Notes: a model not told the origin generated them from the sequence alone. A stretch of DNA of 54,691 nucleotides from Saccharothrix coeruleofusca (GCF_014648515.1 NZ_BMRG01000027.1:1-54691), one strand, 5' to 3'; shown: positions 27,943-35,765, numbered from the stretch's first letter. Made by a program: numbers and translations.

Positions 27943-28908
27943 ATGTCCGGTGACAGCTTCGCGCTGAGCGCGGAGGAGCTGGCGAGCTTCCACAGCCGTG
28001 GCTACTTCGGCCCCTTCCAGGTCTACGAGGTCGAGGAGATGAAGGCGCGCTGGCGGCGCGAGCGGATGCGGCTGATGGACCGCAGCCACGCCATCTACCA
28101 GGGCGACGCCGCCGAGTCCGGCAACACCAACATCGCCAACTACGACCGGCACATGGACAACGCGTTCCTGGCCGACCACATCGTCAGGCCGGAGATCGTC
28201 GACCGGGTGGCCAGCGTGCTCGGCCCCGACGTGCTGTGCTGGCGCAGCGAGTTCTTCCCCAAGTACCCCGGCGACGAGGGCACCGACTGGCACCAGGCCG
28301 ACACGTTCGCCAACGCCTCGGGCAAGCCGCAGATCCTGTGGCCGGGCGAGGGCGAGGACTTCGGCGGCACGCTGACGGTGTGGACCGCCTTCACCGAGGC
28401 GAACGAGGAGACCGGCTGCCTGCAGTTCATCCCCGGCACCCACCGCAGCATGTTCTACGACGAGACCAAGCGGATGCACTACGACCCGGACAAGATCAAC
28501 AAGGTGGACAAGGACGGGGTTCGCCGCGGGTTCTTCGGCTACGACTACCGGGACCTCCAGATCGACCCGGACTGGAAGCCGGAGGAGTCCAAGGCGGTGT
28601 CCATGGTGATGCGACCAGGGCAGGCGATCATGTTCTGGTCCACGCTCATGCACGCCTCCCTGCCCCACGCGGGCAAGACCGACGAGATGCGGCTGGGCTT
28701 CGCGGGGCGGTACGTGCCGACCTCGGTGCGGGTGTACCCGGACACGGACGTGGTCGAGGAGTACGGCGGCTCGGTGTCGCTGGAGAAGTGGGGCGCGGTG
28801 CTGGTGTCCGGGCAGGACACCCACGGGCACAACCGCATCGCCACGCACACCACGCTGGGGCACCCGTTCACCACGCGCGCGTCCGGTGTGGGCGCGGCCA
28901 ACGGCTGA
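27943..28908 (+). CDS. SyrB2-type non-haem Fe(II)/2-oxoglutarate halogenase
   Basis: A 321-aa enzyme that should chlorinate the methyl of PCP-bound threonine. The key feature is H117-Q-A119 in [11 protein letters not shown]: halogenases have Ala where hydroxylases have the iron-binding Asp/Glu, leaving a site for chloride. The second iron histidine is His237 (LMHASLP), and Arg250 in DEMRLGF is placed to bind 2-oxoglutarate. SyrB2 is 310 aa with H116-x-A118 and H235. It starts 1 bp after the A-PCP stop, with GGAGG inside the end of that gene. Substrate follows from the threonine code of the neighbour. Confidence 0.93.
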   Translation: MSGDSFALSAEELASFHSRGYFGPFQVYEVEEMKARWRRERMRLMDRSHAIYQGDAAESGNTNIANYDRHMDNAFLADHIVRPEIVDRVASVLGPDVLCWRSEFFPKYPGDEGTDWHQADTFANASGKPQILWPGEGEDFGGTLTVWTAFTEANEETGCLQFIPGTHRSMFYDETKRMHYDPDKINKVDKDGVRRGFFGYDYRDLQIDPDWKPEESKAVSMVMRPGQAIMFWSTLMHASLPHAGKTDEMRLGFAGRYVPTSVRVYPDTDVVEEYGGSVSLEKWGAVLVSGQDTHGHNRIATHTTLGHPFTTRASGVGAANG

Positions 28909-28921
28909 TCGGGGAGGCGCG

Positions 28922-29173
28922 GTGGGCGGCGCGGTGGACGAGTCGGCGGTCCTGGAGGCGGTCAGGCGCAACGTCCTGGCGGTCGTGCCGGACCTCGACC
29001 CCGAGCTGATCACGCCGGATCGGTCCCTGGCCGACCTCGGCTGCAACAGCATCGACCGGGCGGACGTGGCGGCGATGACCGTGGACGACCTCGGCATCAC
29101 CGTGCCCGTCGCCGAGTTCGGCGGCGTCGCCGACATCGGCGACCTGGTCCGGCTGCTGGTGAGGCACTGCTGA
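28922..29173 (+). CDS. Discrete donor ACP of the second HMGS cassette
   Basis: An 83-aa acyl carrier protein, with the GTG start chosen because GGGGAGG lies 4 nt upstream. Ser is in DLGCNSIDRADV; Asn-Ser-Ile-Asp-Arg is typical of AcpK/MupG-type donor ACPs in acetyl-derived beta-branching. Its stop overlaps the start of the decarboxylating KS by one base, as expected for partners: malonyl is loaded on this ACP and decarboxylated to acetyl for HMGS2. Confidence 0.88.
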   Translation: MGGAVDESAVLEAVRRNVLAVVPDLDPELITPDRSLADLGCNSIDRADVAAMTVDDLGITVPVAEFGGVADIGDLVRLLVRHC

Positions 29174-30408
29174 TGCCGCCGGGGGTCGTGGTCACCGGGA
29201 TGGGCGTGGTCAGCGCGATCGGGCGGGACGTGCCGTCCTTCACCGAGGCGCTGCGCGGCGGCCGGACCGGGATCACCGACCCGGCGGGTGCGCGGATCAC
29301 CGGGTGGTCCTTCCCGGACGAGGTCCACCGCCTGCGCGAGCTGCCCGCGCGGCTGCGCGACCGCGCGACCCGCGTGGCCGCGCGGTCGCCGCTGCCGCTG
29401 AGGGTCGCGGTCGTCGCGGCGCTGCAGGCGTGGGCGTCGGCGGAGCTGCACGACCGCCCCCTGCCACCGGAGCGGGTCGGCCTGGTGGTGGCGGGCAGCA
29501 ACCTGACCGCGCGGTACTGCCACGACGCCCAGGCCGAGTGCGCCACCCGGCCGGGGCGGTTGCGCCCGAGCTTCGCCCTCCGCGCGCTGGACACCGACCA
29601 CGTCGGCACGCTCAGCGCGGTCCTGGGCACCACGGGCGAGGGCTGCACCGTGGGCGGGGCGTCGGCGTCGGGGTCGGTCGGCCTGGTCGCGGGGGCGCGG
29701 CTGGTGTCCTCCGGCGAGGTGGACGCCTGCCTCGTGGTGGGTGCGATGCTGGAACTCGGTCCTCTGGAGCGGCGGGCGCTGACCGCGCTGGGCGCCATGG
29801 CGCCGCCGGGAGGCGACCCGACCGCGATGTGCCGCCCCTTCGACGCGGGCCGCCGCGGTTTCGTCCCAGGCGAGGGGAGCGCCTGCCTGGTGCTGGAGTC
29901 CGCCGCCACCGCCCGGCGGCGCGGCGTGGCGGCGGTCGCCGCTTTCGCGGGCGGCGTGACCCGCTTGGCGGCCAACAACCTCGCCGATCCCGACGAGGAG
30001 GTCGAAGCGGCCGTCATCGCAGGGGCGCTGCGGCGCGCGGGCGTCCGACCGCACGAGCTGTCCTATGTGAACGGTCACGGCTCGGCGTCGCCGCTGGGCG
30101 ACGCGACGGAGGTCCGCGCGCTGAGGGCCGCCCTGGGGGTGGATTTCCGCGTGCCCGTGGTCAACTCCACCAAAGGGCTGACCGGGCACTGCCTGACCGC
30201 CGCGGGCGTGGTGGAGGCGGTGGCCGCGGTCGTGCAGCTCGACGGGGGTTTCGCCCATCCCAACGCCAACCTCGACCACCCGATCGACCCGGAGGTGCGG
30301 TTCGCGGGCCCTGTGGCCCGGTCGATGCCGGTCGAGGTGGCTCTGTCCAGCAGTTTCGGTTTCGGCGGGTTCAACTCGGCGGTCGTGTTCACCAGGCCGG
30401 CCGGGTGA
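29173..30408 (+). CDS. Decarboxylating ketosynthase (Cys to Ser, PksF-like)
   Basis: A 411-aa free-standing KS homologue whose nucleophile Cys is replaced by Ser164 in TVGGASASGSVG. The two catalytic histidines (NGHGSA and GLTGHC) remain. This is the pattern of the KS-DC proteins of HMGS cassettes, which decarboxylate malonyl-ACP to acetyl-ACP but do not condense. It is coupled to the donor ACP before it. Leinamycin does not need this enzyme because LnmK does the decarboxylation, so its presence marks a second donor route. Confidence 0.9.
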   Translation: MPPGVVVTGMGVVSAIGRDVPSFTEALRGGRTGITDPAGARITGWSFPDEVHRLRELPARLRDRATRVAARSPLPLRVAVVAALQAWASAELHDRPLPPERVGLVVAGSNLTARYCHDAQAECATRPGRLRPSFALRALDTDHVGTLSAVLGTTGEGCTVGGASASGSVGLVAGARLVSSGEVDACLVVGAMLELGPLERRALTALGAMAPPGGDPTAMCRPFDAGRRGFVPGEGSACLVLESAATARRRGVAAVAAFAGGVTRLAANNLADPDEEVEAAVIAGALRRAGVRPHELSYVNGHGSASPLGDATEVRALRAALGVDFRVPVVNSTKGLTGHCLTAAGVVEAVAAVVQLDGGFAHPNANLDHPIDPEVRFAGPVARSMPVEVALSSSFGFGGFNSAVVFTRPAG

Positions 30409-30435
30409 GTCGCGCAGGCGTCACGGGAGGAAGAG

Positions 30436-31149
30436 ATGTCGGACCAGTTGCAGCCGATGCCGGAGGACTGGGAGCGGGCCCTGGCGGTGGTGGCCCACCC
30501 CGACGACATCGAGTTCGGGGCGGCCGCCGCGGTGGCGGCGTGGACGGAGGCGGGCAAGGCCGTCCACTACTTGCTGCTGACCAGGGGCGAGGCGGGCATC
30601 GACGGGGTCGAGCCCGCCGAGGCGGCCCGGCTGCGGGAGCAGGAGCAGCGCGCCAGCGCCGCACTGGTCGGGGTCAAGGACGTGGAGTTCCTCGACCACC
30701 CCGACGGGGTGCTGGAGTACGGGGTGGCGCTGCGCCGCGACATCACCGCCGCGCTGCGCAAGCACCGGCCGGACCTGGTCATCGGGTTCAACCACCACGA
30801 GCTGACCATCAGCGGGAAGTGGAACTCGCCGGACCACCGCAACGCGGGCCGCGCGCTGATCGACGCGGTGGGCGACGCGGGCAACCGGTGGGTGTTCCCC
30901 GACGCGGGCCCGTCGCCGTGGCACGTGCGCTACGTCGCCATCGCGCAGTCGCCGCACCCCACCCACGCGGTTGACGTCACCGACACCCTGGAGGCGGGCA
31001 TCGCCTCGCTGGAGGCGCACCGCAGCTACCTCGCCGGGCTCAACCCCCCGATCACCGACGTGCGCGGTCCGATGACCGGGTTCGCCCGGCAGGTGGGGAA
31101 GAGGTTCGGCGACCGCCCCGCCATCGCCCTGGAGCTCTACGCGCGGTGA
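30436..31149 (+). CDS. PIG-L/LmbE family N-deacetylase
   Basis: A 237-aa zinc amidohydrolase. AHPDDIEFG near the start gives the His-Asp-Asp zinc and base residues, and SPDHRNAG gives the third zinc ligand. The family removes N-acetyl groups from sugars and includes the mycothiol enzymes MshB and Mca. GGGAGGAA precedes the ATG; 27 bp separate it from the KS gene, and it ends the operon. Possible roles are unmasking an N-acetylated intermediate or sugar, or Mca-like cleavage of mycothiol adducts; the sequence alone does not decide. Confidence 0.85.
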   Translation: MSDQLQPMPEDWERALAVVAHPDDIEFGAAAAVAAWTEAGKAVHYLLLTRGEAGIDGVEPAEAARLREQEQRASAALVGVKDVEFLDHPDGVLEYGVALRRDITAALRKHRPDLVIGFNHHELTISGKWNSPDHRNAGRALIDAVGDAGNRWVFPDAGPSPWHVRYVAIAQSPHPTHAVDVTDTLEAGIASLEAHRSYLAGLNPPITDVRGPMTGFARQVGKRFGDRPAIALELYAR

Positions 31150-31151
31150 AA

Positions 31152-31190
31152 CGTGAGCGCTTGTGCCGGGGATCGGCACAAGCGCTCACG
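31152..31190. terminator. Bidirectional hairpin terminator
   Basis: A perfect 16-bp inverted repeat (31152-31167 and 31175-31190) with a 7-nt loop lies between the convergent PIG-L and regulator genes. No U-tract. Confidence 0.88.
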
Positions 31191-31208
31191 GGTCCGCGCG
31201 GTCCCCAC

Positions 31209-32165
31209 TCAGAGGTCGGGGTCCTCGACGTAGTCGGCGATCCGGCGCTCGTGCACCGCCAGCGGCCACGGACCGGTGGCCTCGACCAGCCGGATGTCGC
31301 GGAACCGCTTGAGGAAGTAGCCGACCCTGGAGCGGGTGGTGCCGACGAGGCCACCCAGCTCCTCGTGGGTGATCCGGTGGGGGAGCAGCAGCAGCTCGCC
31401 GCGCCGCACGCCGAGCTTGCGGCCCAGGCGCAGCAGAGTGGCCGCCAGCCTGCGCTCGCTGTCCAGCGTAACGAAAAGGGAAATCGTTTTCTGTTGCTGG
31501 GCGATGCGGTCGGCCAGGTAGCGCAGCACCTCCGCCCGCAGGGAGCCGTCGGACAGTGAATCCACGAAATGATCGCGGCGCACCGTGCGGAGCACGGTGG
31601 GCAACATCGCGGTGGCCGTTTCGGTTCGCCCGCGGCCGAGCAGGCAGGACTCCCCGATCAAGTCGCCCGCGGTGTGGATGTCGAGCAGGCAGAATTTCCC
31701 GACGGCGGAGTAGGTCATCGTTTTGACGCACCCGGATTCGATGGTGTAGAGCGCATCGCCCGGTTCGCCGCAGTTGTAGAGGCTGTCGTGCTGCGGCAGT
31801 CGGAGCGTCGGCGTGGGCAGGCCCGTGGCGCGCAGTCGTTCGGCCAACCTCCCGGCGGGGGTCCGCGTCGGTCGTTGCGCGGGGGCGCACCCGGCCAGCC
31901 GCTCGGGCGCCACCCTGGGCAGCGGCACGCCGGGGAGCGTCCCGTCGTCAGTCGGGTCGGGGGTGAACGACTCCAGGTGGTCGAGTCGGCCGACGACGTG
32001 CATGTCGCCGCACCGCAGGGAATTCTGCGGATAGGACTCCAGGGTGAGCGAGGCCGTCGTACCCCTGGAGCCGGGGAGCAGGTGCATCAGGAAGCCGCCG
32101 TCGCGGTCCTCCCGGCCGGGCTGTTGCTGCAGACATCGCGGTTCCATCGCTGGTATTTCCCCCAT
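31209..32165 (-). CDS. CRP/FNR-family transcriptional regulator (LnmO-like)
   Basis: Up to 318 aa: an N-terminal extension without clear homology, a cyclic-nucleotide-binding-like beta-roll (about 125-215: CGEPGDALYTIESGCVK, AGDLIGESCLL), a dimer helix, and a C-terminal winged helix (THEELGGLVGTTRSRVGYFLKRF). The recognition helix reads T-T-R-S-R-V-G, so it lacks the E181/R185 pair of CRP. LnmO, the leinamycin pathway activator as I recall, belongs to this family. It is the only obvious cluster-situated regulator in the window, so I propose it binds the repeated GCTCA-N4-TGAGC sites. Start is uncertain: ATGs at 32165, 32147 and 32087 all lack a strong ribosome site. Confidence 0.88.
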   Translation of the reverse strand: MGEIPAMEPRCLQQQPGREDRDGGFLMHLLPGSRGTTASLTLESYPQNSLRCGDMHVVGRLDHLESFTPDPTDDGTLPGVPLPRVAPERLAGCAPAQRPTRTPAGRLAERLRATGLPTPTLRLPQHDSLYNCGEPGDALYTIESGCVKTMTYSAVGKFCLLDIHTAGDLIGESCLLGRGRTETATAMLPTVLRTVRRDHFVDSLSDGSLRAEVLRYLADRIAQQQKTISLFVTLDSERRLAATLLRLGRKLGVRRGELLLLPHRITHEELGGLVGTTRSRVGYFLKRFRDIRLVEATGPWPLAVHERRIADYVEDPDL

Positions 32166-32367
32166 GTGTGCGGCGGAGATGAGGTTGCCAACGGCAGACG
32201 GAACCTCTACCGATTTCGCAACCTGGTCTGCAAGAATTTTCCGGTAGATTCCCCAAAAATGGGCTCCCCCATGGCTACCACTCCGTATTGGCCGATGTCA
32301 ACGACCCGACGCGCGTTGGGCGGTTTGCGACGTTCGCTCATCCGCAGTCAATCCCCGGTGCGGGTGG
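32166..32367. other. Divergent intergenic region, relatively AT-rich
   Basis: The gap between the regulator and the glyoxalase-fold gene. It has visibly more A/T than its surroundings, as promoters do here. It holds a lone GCTCA at 32336 without a -10 at the conserved spacing, so I see no evidence of autoregulation through the repeated site. No gene recognised. Confidence 0.5.
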
Positions 32368-32436
32368 GTAGTACCTCCAGAACTCTGTTGGTACTGTTCC
32401 GCTCGGTATCCGACACGTAACTGGAGGTAGTTCTAC
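32368..32436 (+). promoter_or_regulatory. Possible ribosome-site-sequestering stem before the glyoxalase gene
   Basis: GTAG-TACCTCCAG (32368-32380) can pair with CTGGAGGTA (32421-32429) and, after a 3-nt bulge, CTAC (32433-32436). The 3' arm contains the Shine-Dalgarno GGAGG of the next gene and ends 1 nt before its ATG. Relevant only if the transcript starts upstream of 32368. Confidence 0.4.
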
Positions 32437-32437
32437 G

Positions 32438-32815
32438 ATGACTGCAGTGGGGCGGTTGGCCGCGGTGACCCTGGACTGCGCCGACGCCAAGAACCTCGCG
32501 GCCTTCTACCGCGGCCTGACTGGCTTGGAGATCGTGCACAACGACGACGACGGGTGTTACCTGTCCGGGCCGGAGGGCGGGGTGGCCATCGCCATCCAGC
32601 GGGTGGCCGACTACCGCCCGCCGCAGTGGCCCACCCAGGACGTGCCGCAGCAGATCCACCTCGACATCGACGTCGCCGACCTCGACGAGGCGGAGCGGCA
32701 GGTGCTGGAGCTGGGCGGCACCAAGCCGGAGCCCCAGCCGAACGCGGAGCGCTGGCGCGTGATGCTGGACCCGGCCGGGCACCCGTTCTGCCTGGCGCGC
32801 TTCGGCGGCAGCTGA
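32438..32815 (+). CDS. VOC (glyoxalase/bleomycin-resistance fold) protein
   Basis: A 125-aa glyoxalase-like protein with two beta-alpha-beta-beta-beta halves: LAAVTLDCADAKNLAAFYRGL opens the first, QIHLDIDVADLDEAERQVLELG the second, and LDPAGHPFCLARF is the usual ending. Family members bind metals or sequester/modify antibiotics. It stands next to two other candidate protection genes (DUF3224 and AlkZ), so a role in handling the reactive product is plausible but unproven. GGAGG lies 10 nt before the ATG. Confidence 0.88.
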   Translation: MTAVGRLAAVTLDCADAKNLAAFYRGLTGLEIVHNDDDGCYLSGPEGGVAIAIQRVADYRPPQWPTQDVPQQIHLDIDVADLDEAERQVLELGGTKPEPQPNAERWRVMLDPAGHPFCLARFGGS

Positions 32816-32849
32816 CCCCGCGCGGCGGGCCGCGCGCTCGTCGTCGCGT

Positions 32850-32906
32850 GCTCACCGTTGATGTGCTCACTGTTGAGCTGCCCGCCTCCGGCGGTCGCCC
32901 TACCTT
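32850..32906 (+). promoter_or_regulatory. Tandem CRP/FNR-type sites and -10 for the DUF3224-AlkZ genes
   Basis: GCTCA-CTGT-TGAGC (32865-32878) is a perfect dyad followed by 22 bp and TACCTT. A second, weaker site (GCTCA-CCGT-TGATG) lies 15 bp upstream. Predicted transcription start is near 32913, about 30 nt before the GTG of the DUF3224 gene. Confidence 0.7.
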
Positions 32907-32944
32907 GCCAGTCGACCGGAACCGCACGAGGTCAGGAGAGACTG

Positions 32945-33337
32945 GTGGGCACACAGGCGAAGAGCGGGTTCGAGGTGCTGACGTGGGAGCAGAACCCGCT
33001 GGACGGCGACGGCGTCATGGTCACCCGCACCACGTCGCGCCACCGGCTGACCGGTGACGTCGACGGCGAGGCCATGGCGGAGTTCCTCATGGCGCACCCG
33101 ACCGAGTCCGAGGCCGAGATCGTCGGGCTGTTCCGGGTCACCGGGGCCGTCGGCGGCCGGTTCGGCTCGTTCGTGCTGCGGGCCCACCTGACCTTCAGCG
33201 GGGGCGCGGTGCAGGGCGAGCTCGCCGTGGTCTCCGGATCGGGCACCAACGAGCTGAGCGGGCTGTCGGGATCGGGCGAGTACCGGTCGGAGGGCACGCG
33301 GGTGGGCGCGATCACCCTGGAGTACGACATCGCCTGA
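32945..33337 (+). CDS. DUF3224 family protein
   Basis: A 130-aa small beta-barrel protein. The start is the GTG preceded by CAGGAGAG. The late GLSGSGEYRSEG stretch and the final ITLEYDIA strand resemble DUF3224 proteins of actinobacteria, whose function is unknown. It has no signal peptide. It lies in one likely operon with the AlkZ-like glycosylase, behind the best-preserved CRP/FNR-type promoter of the cluster. Confidence 0.8.
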   Translation: MGTQAKSGFEVLTWEQNPLDGDGVMVTRTTSRHRLTGDVDGEAMAEFLMAHPTESEAEIVGLFRVTGAVGGRFGSFVLRAHLTFSGGAVQGELAVVSGSGTNELSGLSGSGEYRSEGTRVGAITLEYDIA

Positions 33338-33390
33338 GCCGTCCGGCGCGCCACGGCCACGGCCACGTCCAGTCGAGGAGGCCACCCACC

Positions 33391-34524
33391 GTGAGCGGGA
33401 AGCCCATCACCACCCGCGCGCTCAACCGGGCGCTGCTGGCCCGCCAGGGCCTGCTGGAGCCGTTGGCGCTGCCGGTCGTGGCGGCCGTCGAGGCGATCGG
33501 CGCCATCCAGGCCCAGTCGTGGGCCGCGCCGCCGGTCGCGCTGTGGTCCCGGCTCGCGGGCTTCCGCGCGGAGGACCTGCACGCCGCCCTCGCCGGGGGC
33601 GAGCTGGTCGCGGGCACGCTGCTGCGCGCGACCCTGCACGTGGTCAGCGCCGCCCAGCACCCGGACTACGCCGTGGTGGCCGAGCGGTCCGGCGCGTGCG
33701 ACTGGCGGCGGGCGAAGGGCGAGCCGCATCCCGACTCGGCGGCCCTGCGCCCGGCGGTGGCGGCCTTCGCCGCCGACGAGCCGCGGTCGGTCGAGGAGAT
33801 CTCGGCCTTCGCCGAGCAGTGGGCCGCCGCCCGGCCGGGTGTCGTGGGGGCGGAGGAGCTGGCGTTCCAGCGCGAGCACAAGTGGCGACCGCTGCGCACC
33901 GGGCCCTTCCTGGTGCGGGTTCCCGGTGACGGCCGGTGGGCCAAGGAGCCCAAGCACTACCGCGCGGCGCCACCGGTCGGGCAGCGCGCCACCGAGGCCG
34001 CGCTGGACGCCGTGGTGAGCCACCACCTGCGGGCCTTCGGGCCCGCCACGGTCGAGGACGTCGCGTACTGGACGGGCTGGAGCACACCGGGTGTCCGCGA
34101 GTCCCTGGAGCGGCTCGGGGACACCCTGGTGCGCTTCACCGACGAGGCGGGCAGGCAGGTGCACGACCTCGTGGACGCGCCGCGCCCCGACGAGGGGGTG
34201 CGCGTCGGGCCCCGTTTCCTGGCCGCGTTCGACAGCGCGCTGCTGGCCTACCACGCGCAGCGCCGCGAGCGCGTCCTGCCCGAGGCGCACCGCGACGCGG
34301 TCTCGGTGCGGGCCAACCTCCAGATCAAGCCGACGTTCCTGCTGGACGGCGTGGTGGCGGGCCTGTGGTCCTCGACGGCCAAGCGCCGCACGGCGGTGCT
34401 GACGCTGACCCCGTTCGCCGCGGTCAAGGCCGCCGACCGCCGGGCGCTGACCGCGCAGGGCGAGCGGCTGCTGGAGTTCCTGCACCCCGGCTGCGCCGAG
34501 CGCGAGGTCGTGCTCGCGGGCTGA
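33391..34524 (+). CDS. alkZ: AlkZ-type DNA glycosylase (HTH_42 family), likely self-resistance
   Basis: A 377-aa winged-helix protein of the HTH_42 (AlkZ/YcaQ) family. The catalytic QxQ of AlkZ is visible as Q40-A-Q42 in IGAIQAQSWAAPP; YcaQ-type enzymes have QxD. AlkZ removes azinomycin-alkylated bases, and relatives in other genotoxin clusters protect producers. FGPATVEDVAYWTGW marks the second winged helix. Leinamycin alkylates guanine N7, so a glycosylase here predicts that this product is also a DNA alkylator. GAGGAGG lies before the GTG start. Confidence 0.9.
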   Translation: MSGKPITTRALNRALLARQGLLEPLALPVVAAVEAIGAIQAQSWAAPPVALWSRLAGFRAEDLHAALAGGELVAGTLLRATLHVVSAAQHPDYAVVAERSGACDWRRAKGEPHPDSAALRPAVAAFAADEPRSVEEISAFAEQWAAARPGVVGAEELAFQREHKWRPLRTGPFLVRVPGDGRWAKEPKHYRAAPPVGQRATEAALDAVVSHHLRAFGPATVEDVAYWTGWSTPGVRESLERLGDTLVRFTDEAGRQVHDLVDAPRPDEGVRVGPRFLAAFDSALLAYHAQRRERVLPEAHRDAVSVRANLQIKPTFLLDGVVAGLWSSTAKRRTAVLTLTPFAAVKAADRRALTAQGERLLEFLHPGCAEREVVLAG

Positions 34525-34541
34525 GCGGCCGCGACCCACCT

Positions 34542-34583
34542 GATCAGTGTTGAGCAGCACGGGAACCGGCGCGCGAGCAAGCT
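34542..34583 (+). promoter_or_regulatory. CRP/FNR-type site and weak -10 before the aminotransferase gene
   Basis: GATCA-GTGT-TGAGC followed by 22 bp and CAAGCT. CAGTGTTGAGCAGCAC is identical to the minus-strand site at 26 kb. Predicted transcription starts at about 34590, on top of the start codon, which lacks a Shine-Dalgarno: a leaderless mRNA is likely. Confidence 0.6.
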
Positions 34584-34584
34584 C

Positions 34585-35757
34585 GTGGCCATGGCTCAGG
34601 AAGACGTTCGACCCGCGATCGAATTCCCGACGTGGCCGCAGATGGGGCCGGAGGAAGCGGAGGCCGCCCGCGAGGCGGTCGCCGCCAACCAGATGTCCCA
34701 GCTGGTCGGCCGCAGGCTCGTCGAGGAGTTCGAGGAGAAGCTCGCAGCGCACCACGGCGTGCGGCACGCCGTGGCGGTCAACACGGGCACCAGCGCAGTG
34801 CACCTGGCCCTGGCATCGCTGGGGGTCGGCGAGGGCGACGAGGTCATCGTGCCCGCGCACACGTTCGTCGCATCGGCCAGCCCGGTGCTCTACCAGGGCG
34901 CCACGCCGGTGTTCGCCGACGTCCGGGCCACCGACTACTGCCTGGACCCCGAAGAGGTCGAGCGCCGGGTGACCCCGCGCACCCGCGCCGTGGTGGCGGT
35001 GCACCTCAACGGCTGCGCGGCCCCCCTGGCCGAACTGCGCGAGGTCTGCGACCGCCGCGGCGTCGCCCTGGTCGAGGACGCCGCCCAGGCGCACTGCACC
35101 CGCTACGACGGCAAGCCGGTCGGTGGCTTCGGCGCGCTGGGGTGCCTCAGCTTCTGGCAGGACAAGATCATCACCACCGCGGGCGAGGGCGGCGCGGTGC
35201 TGACCGACGACGACGCGCTGGCCGAGTCGGTGCGGCTGCTGCGCAGCCACGGGGAGGAGCCGGTGGCGGGCCCCCGGCGGCTCTACCACCACTCGGTGCT
35301 GGGGTACAACTACCGGCTCACCGCGCCGCAGGCCGCGGTGGGCTCGGTCCAGATGGGACGCATCGCCGAGTACGACGAGCGCCGCAGGCGCAACAGCGAC
35401 CTGCTGGCGCGGCTGCTGGCCGACGTGCCGGGCGTGCTGCTGCCGCAGCCGTCCCCGGCCGCGGACCCCTGCTGGTGGAAGTACACGTGCGTGCTCGACC
35501 GCCAGCGGACCGGGATGACCGCGGCCGAGTTCACCGGCAGGCTGCTCGCCGAGGGCTACCCGGTGCTGCCGCGCTACCCGATCCCGCTGCACCGGCAGCC
35601 GGTGTTCGCCAAGGTGGTGAACACCAGCGACTCCTTCCCGGTGGCGGACATGCTGTCCGAGCAGGCCTTCTCGCTGCCGGTGCACCCCGCCATCACCGAC
35701 CGGCACGTCGAGGCGATCGTCTCGGCCATCGCGCGGACGATCGCCTCGGGCGCCTGA
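34585..35757 (+). CDS. DegT/DnrJ/EryC1 family PLP aminotransferase
   Basis: A 390-aa sugar-type aminotransferase. The PLP lysine is in SFWQDKIITTAGEGG, VEDAAQAHC binds the cofactor ring, and VAVNTGTSAVHLAL is the phosphate site. The family transaminates keto-deoxysugars or amino-shikimate-type rings. With the glycosyltransferase and sugar O-methyltransferases nearby, an amino sugar is the simplest guess. SFWQDK in place of the commoner SFxxTK suggests a side branch of the family. The start may be GTG 34585 or ATG 34591; no ribosome site is visible. The four NDP-sugar genes one would need are not in the window. Confidence 0.88.
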   Translation: MAMAQEDVRPAIEFPTWPQMGPEEAEAAREAVAANQMSQLVGRRLVEEFEEKLAAHHGVRHAVAVNTGTSAVHLALASLGVGEGDEVIVPAHTFVASASPVLYQGATPVFADVRATDYCLDPEEVERRVTPRTRAVVAVHLNGCAAPLAELREVCDRRGVALVEDAAQAHCTRYDGKPVGGFGALGCLSFWQDKIITTAGEGGAVLTDDDALAESVRLLRSHGEEPVAGPRRLYHHSVLGYNYRLTAPQAAVGSVQMGRIAEYDERRRRNSDLLARLLADVPGVLLPQPSPAADPCWWKYTCVLDRQRTGMTAAEFTGRLLAEGYPVLPRYPIPLHRQPVFAKVVNTSDSFPVADMLSEQAFSLPVHPAITDRHVEAIVSAIARTIASGA

Positions 35758-35765
35758 CCGACCGG

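Noticed and set aside
27943-28908. Ordinary phytanoyl-CoA-type hydroxylase
   Set aside because: Ala119 replaces the iron-binding acidic residue, which points to halogenation.
29173-30408. Type II chain-length factor (KS-beta)
   Set aside because: It lacks the active-site Cys, but has Ser and not Gln there, and is coupled to a donor-type ACP in a cluster with HMGS and ECH. That fits a decarboxylating KS.
32336-32340. Autoregulatory site for the CRP/FNR gene
   Set aside because: A lone GCTCA; the position 22 bp on reads CGCGTC on the minus strand and the partner half-site is absent.
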